Of a stretch of 64,000 nt of DNA, positions 63,401 through 64,000 are shown piece by piece. Made by a program: the position numbers and the translations under genes. Numbering within the stretch: the stretch's first letter is position 1; each line of letters opens with the position of its first letter. The notes beneath the pieces were generated by a model. It had not been told where the DNA came from. It did no database searches and saw nothing but the letters and a program-made list of their open reading frames with translations. The stretch lies in the NCBI RefSeq assembly GCF_019492185.1, contig NZ_JAICCF010000001.1, positions 1,426,001-1,490,000 of the forward strand, given 5' to 3'. Origin of the DNA: Chitinophaga rhizophila (lineage in GTDB: Bacteria; Bacteroidota; Bacteroidia; Chitinophagales; Chitinophagaceae).

Positions 63401-64000
63401 CTATCAGCATGATTGAAGAACTGTACACCCCAACCATAACTACCATTACCTGTTGCATCTATCTTCAGACTATCAAAGGTGATATGGTCAGCCTTACGTA
63501 GTTTTATGACTGCTTTATCACTTGCATCGTTGCTTGAGAAATGGATGGTGTTACCATTACCTTTGAAAGTGATAGTATTGATAGCAGACGCACCTGGAAT
63601 AGAATCCAGCACGAGTTGTTCCTCATATGGTGTACGACCCGCAGTTACTTCAAAGATGATCGGACCAGCTATTCCGCACATCATTGCCTGCTTTGCATCA
63701 TTAAAGCTGTTATAATTTAATCCGCCTGTTGGCTGATTCTTATCAATAGTATATGTATTTGGTGCCAAGGCACCATTAACGGTAAGCAGTGCCGGGGTGG
63801 AATAACTTGTATTCGTTCCACAGGTCAAAGCAGCCCTGTAATAAAGCGTTGTGCTTGCAAGAATTGTACTGTCTGAATAACTTGATGACGGACCCAGGTT
63901 TGTATAAGTTCCATTTAGCGTTGCAGATGACTGCCATTGATAAGTCTGACTATCGCCCATTGAATTGCCAGCCAGACTCAATATTACTGGCGCACCAGCA
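57463..64000 (-). CDS. Giant T9SS adhesin, 5' end outside the window
   Basis: At least 2172 residues, frame open to the window edge, so the true start and signal peptide are missing. Visible domains, numbered from the first internal Met at 63981: a cysteine-bearing Ig-like segment, a parallel beta-helix module (about 70-530), an Ig-like segment (about 545-630), a second beta-helix module (about 640-1130), an IgGFc-binding-like module (about 1260-1600), a PKD domain (about 1827-1907), an Ig-like and a fibronectin-III-like domain (to about 2075) and a gliding-type C-terminal domain (GFTPNGDGKND to the end). The beta-helix modules share a repeated CGIAG...IF motif, so one arose by duplication. 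It is the first visible gene of the adhesin operon; the next gene starts 15 bases after its stop. Confidence 0.92.
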   Translation of the reverse strand, partial: AGAPVILSLAGNSMGDSQTYQWQSSATLNGTYTNLGPSSSYSDSTILASTTLYYRAALTCGTNTSYSTPALLTVNGALAPNTYTIDKNQPTGGLNYNSFNDAKQAMMCGIAGPIIFEVTAGRTPYEEQLVLDSIPGASAINTITFKGNGNTIHFSSNDASDKAVIKLRKADHITFDSLKIDATGNGSYGWGVQFFNHADSNVVTRCEILTKADATSDQYAGIIASTSETDAVNNSANSFSVSNIFSRNRISGGFYGIVVMGYFNAGTSNYQIVGNEVKDFYSRGIYSSYTGNTLIADNIVSRPTRQNADWSVYGISMTSRHNNARVLRNVVSNGAPQPTSSTYYAISFDNCNADDGKADTIANNVIYNMNVNGNRRGISISYSTNIIALHNSISVDAPGSTQTWNTTAGCYIISGTNTKFINNNITVTSTGAEPKYAIYLSGDADIQNNNYYVKGDDADNYVGYFNGARSTLTEWKANTQKDSASTDFDPIYADLQNGNLMPVFFKLDNTGIPQGITSDILGKSRSSTTPDVGAYEISLPLCQTPINAGKAVVSPNTGICMGTHITLDLIENTTAGRLTYQWQASYSASGPWIYISDTAYIPGLKTELGANNYFRCQLVCSGTDTAWSEVAFVNMNQPLIKGVYTINPTGTGTRNFTSFQAAVTAMECGIAGEVIFDVVPGTYTEQIRMHRIPGASDTSRVTFRSQNGNPASATLTYAGTAANNYVLMLDSASYITYRNITITATTAASGRAVVFSGNAVKDSLVNNHINVPAVTADNTDAVGVFADEFKGGNIAIVGNTLRNGSSGIHFSGTSVNDEVHGLVVDSNNIAGVFSSGIYLHYVTRPVVSKNIVDIKDPLAGTAYGIVLNSGDTAYKVINNTLTISNTSASIWGIALQDCRGSAAATGLVEANKVNALNGNTGMIWALANNTSSYNTTVNNIISVKTTGAVAYGLFSNQGNNINYYNNSVYNASTSTGPNVAGYFSHTSPADGNVRMRNNIFTNEGGGVAAEIVLSDYINSDYNTYYTTGNTLISRSGTGDDYDSLSHWIAASDLDISSIVYKPAFASIATLEPDLANPDVWAIHGRGVQIAGNDHDINRRSRPVSLTAGVPDMGAYEFLPTAQPTVLQAIPATPAPGITQQFLYGSDTVAKITWDPNTAVPSTIVLKRYSGVVPPNLTAGTPFMYFYTDVDVTGGSNYKFNIEQFYVDSWLGYMDREKNVRLGRTDAADTWIVNDSSTVNEAKNILADTALQYLDKFTGLKGKLIFDNEGPAGADTSNLGTRFWVAYGHDRSFITDNDQNLALHLVAGQTPAHVVVKVNGTAWGKDYLVPANSSLTTDFIPKAGLSDARLSGEGLYPFGISIESDAPITAYAHQYSSSTAGATLLMPVGTYGYEYRPMTARQYADANAFSWFYIVADNDSSVVEITPSQATAGGRTAGVPFQVTLNRGEVYQVLGASMNEDEGYDLSGSIVRAVQNAAGKCYPVAVFSGNSFSSFGCGGSGGFVGSEGDNIVQQNLPVQSWGKTFLTAPSSGMADPVRLMNNIYRVLVKDPATMVKRNNVQIPLNTLINNTYYEFESKVGESIEADKPVTVAQYFTNDGSCNNAPGGDVDMVYLTPVEQAVKKATFYRNADAGIDYNFIALVIHKQGLNSLLIDGSNTFSYTFNHQNKADYVVVVKRWDAADALSTVKSDSAFTAITYGFGYDVSYVYNVAMQIRNLNIQPAFANTNNQTGNKNAYTCVKTPFRLTALLPMAPATLTWKLSEVSNLTPSTDIVSNNPVPEDTLVIDGQTYYQYQIATEYAFSAPGDYLIPVKVTDPAIESCDNSITTYLKVKVTPAPHVDFAISYNGCISDVAVLNGTATTENNALISKWKWSFGDGTSADTRNVTKQYDAAGEYYDTLQVITRDGCVGDTVKKIVVNEPTAALLITDTLTICANTDASFTVLNPDPAATYNWYNSVTGGALLASGTTLEIKDAVSPAVYYVETTKGGCAGMIRTPATLLVMPQLAAPVLRVDSIGVDQIRFTWNEIAGATGYLVSTDNGTTWLTPSAGADGLEHLVTGLKPQQSVTLLVKATGCEDKVSQAVTGKTLPDGIYIPTGFTPNGDGKNDTWLVYGAVVREIHFMVFNQWGEKIFESNNQQLGWDGTYQGKAQPSGVYIYICKLRLADGTSIERKGTLNLLR

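Overview
The window looks like chromosomal DNA from a gliding or filamentous member of the Bacteroidota, most likely family Chitinophagaceae (Chitinophaga-like). The reasons are a SusC/SusD pair controlled by a FecI-type sigma factor and a FecR anti-sigma, type IX secretion (T9SS) cargo with gliding-motility C-terminal domains next to PorP/SprF proteins, two more outer-membrane receptor or barrel proteins with carboxypeptidase-like N-terminal domains, and promoters of the form TTTG-N18-20-TAnnTTTG. Few genes show a Shine-Dalgarno sequence. The genus is an inference from gene content; no marker gene is present.

Region 1 (1-6912, + strand) is an exopolysaccharide-type operon: two tandem membrane glycosyltransferases (the first cut by the window edge), a TPR protein ending in a YaiO-type outer-membrane barrel, and a DUF4838 lipoprotein. 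It resembles a synthase-dependent polysaccharide export system. Region 2 (7248-16005) holds a TonB-dependent receptor, a GH51 arabinofuranosidase, a 77-bp non-coding tandem repeat array, two identical tRNA-Gly(GCC) genes, a 66-aa membrane protein, a GT2 glycosyltransferase, an orphan histidine kinase and tRNA-Leu(GAG).

Region 3 (16073-25280, - strand) is a sigma/anti-sigma/SusC/SusD locus ending in a protein with two DUF4369-thioredoxin units. It has no carbohydrate-active enzyme, so its substrate is unlikely to be a simple glycan. Region 4 (25281-42832) is mostly household metabolism: a HAD phosphatase, DUF4136 lipoprotein and barrel protein, apbE, glutaryl-CoA dehydrogenase, pyrF, an exported sugar isomerase with an exported Gfo/Idh/MocA dehydrogenase, mrp, 3-hydroxybutyryl-CoA dehydrogenase, yigZ, ribD and prmC. 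Many of these genes are bounded by clear hairpin terminators.

Region 5 (42895-48614) has a protein of unknown function, a stand-alone LytTR regulator, an outer-membrane barrel protein and a second ECF sigma factor. Region 6 (48721-64000, - strand) is a surface-adhesin locus. Two large T9SS cargo proteins (the first cut by the window edge) are followed by PorP/SprF, an OmpA/PD40/TPR protein, a second PorP/SprF and a collagen-like lipoprotein. The order recalls the sprB-sprF adhesin loci of gliding Bacteroidota. The most interesting systems are the export-type polysaccharide operon at the left edge and this adhesin/secretion module at the right edge.
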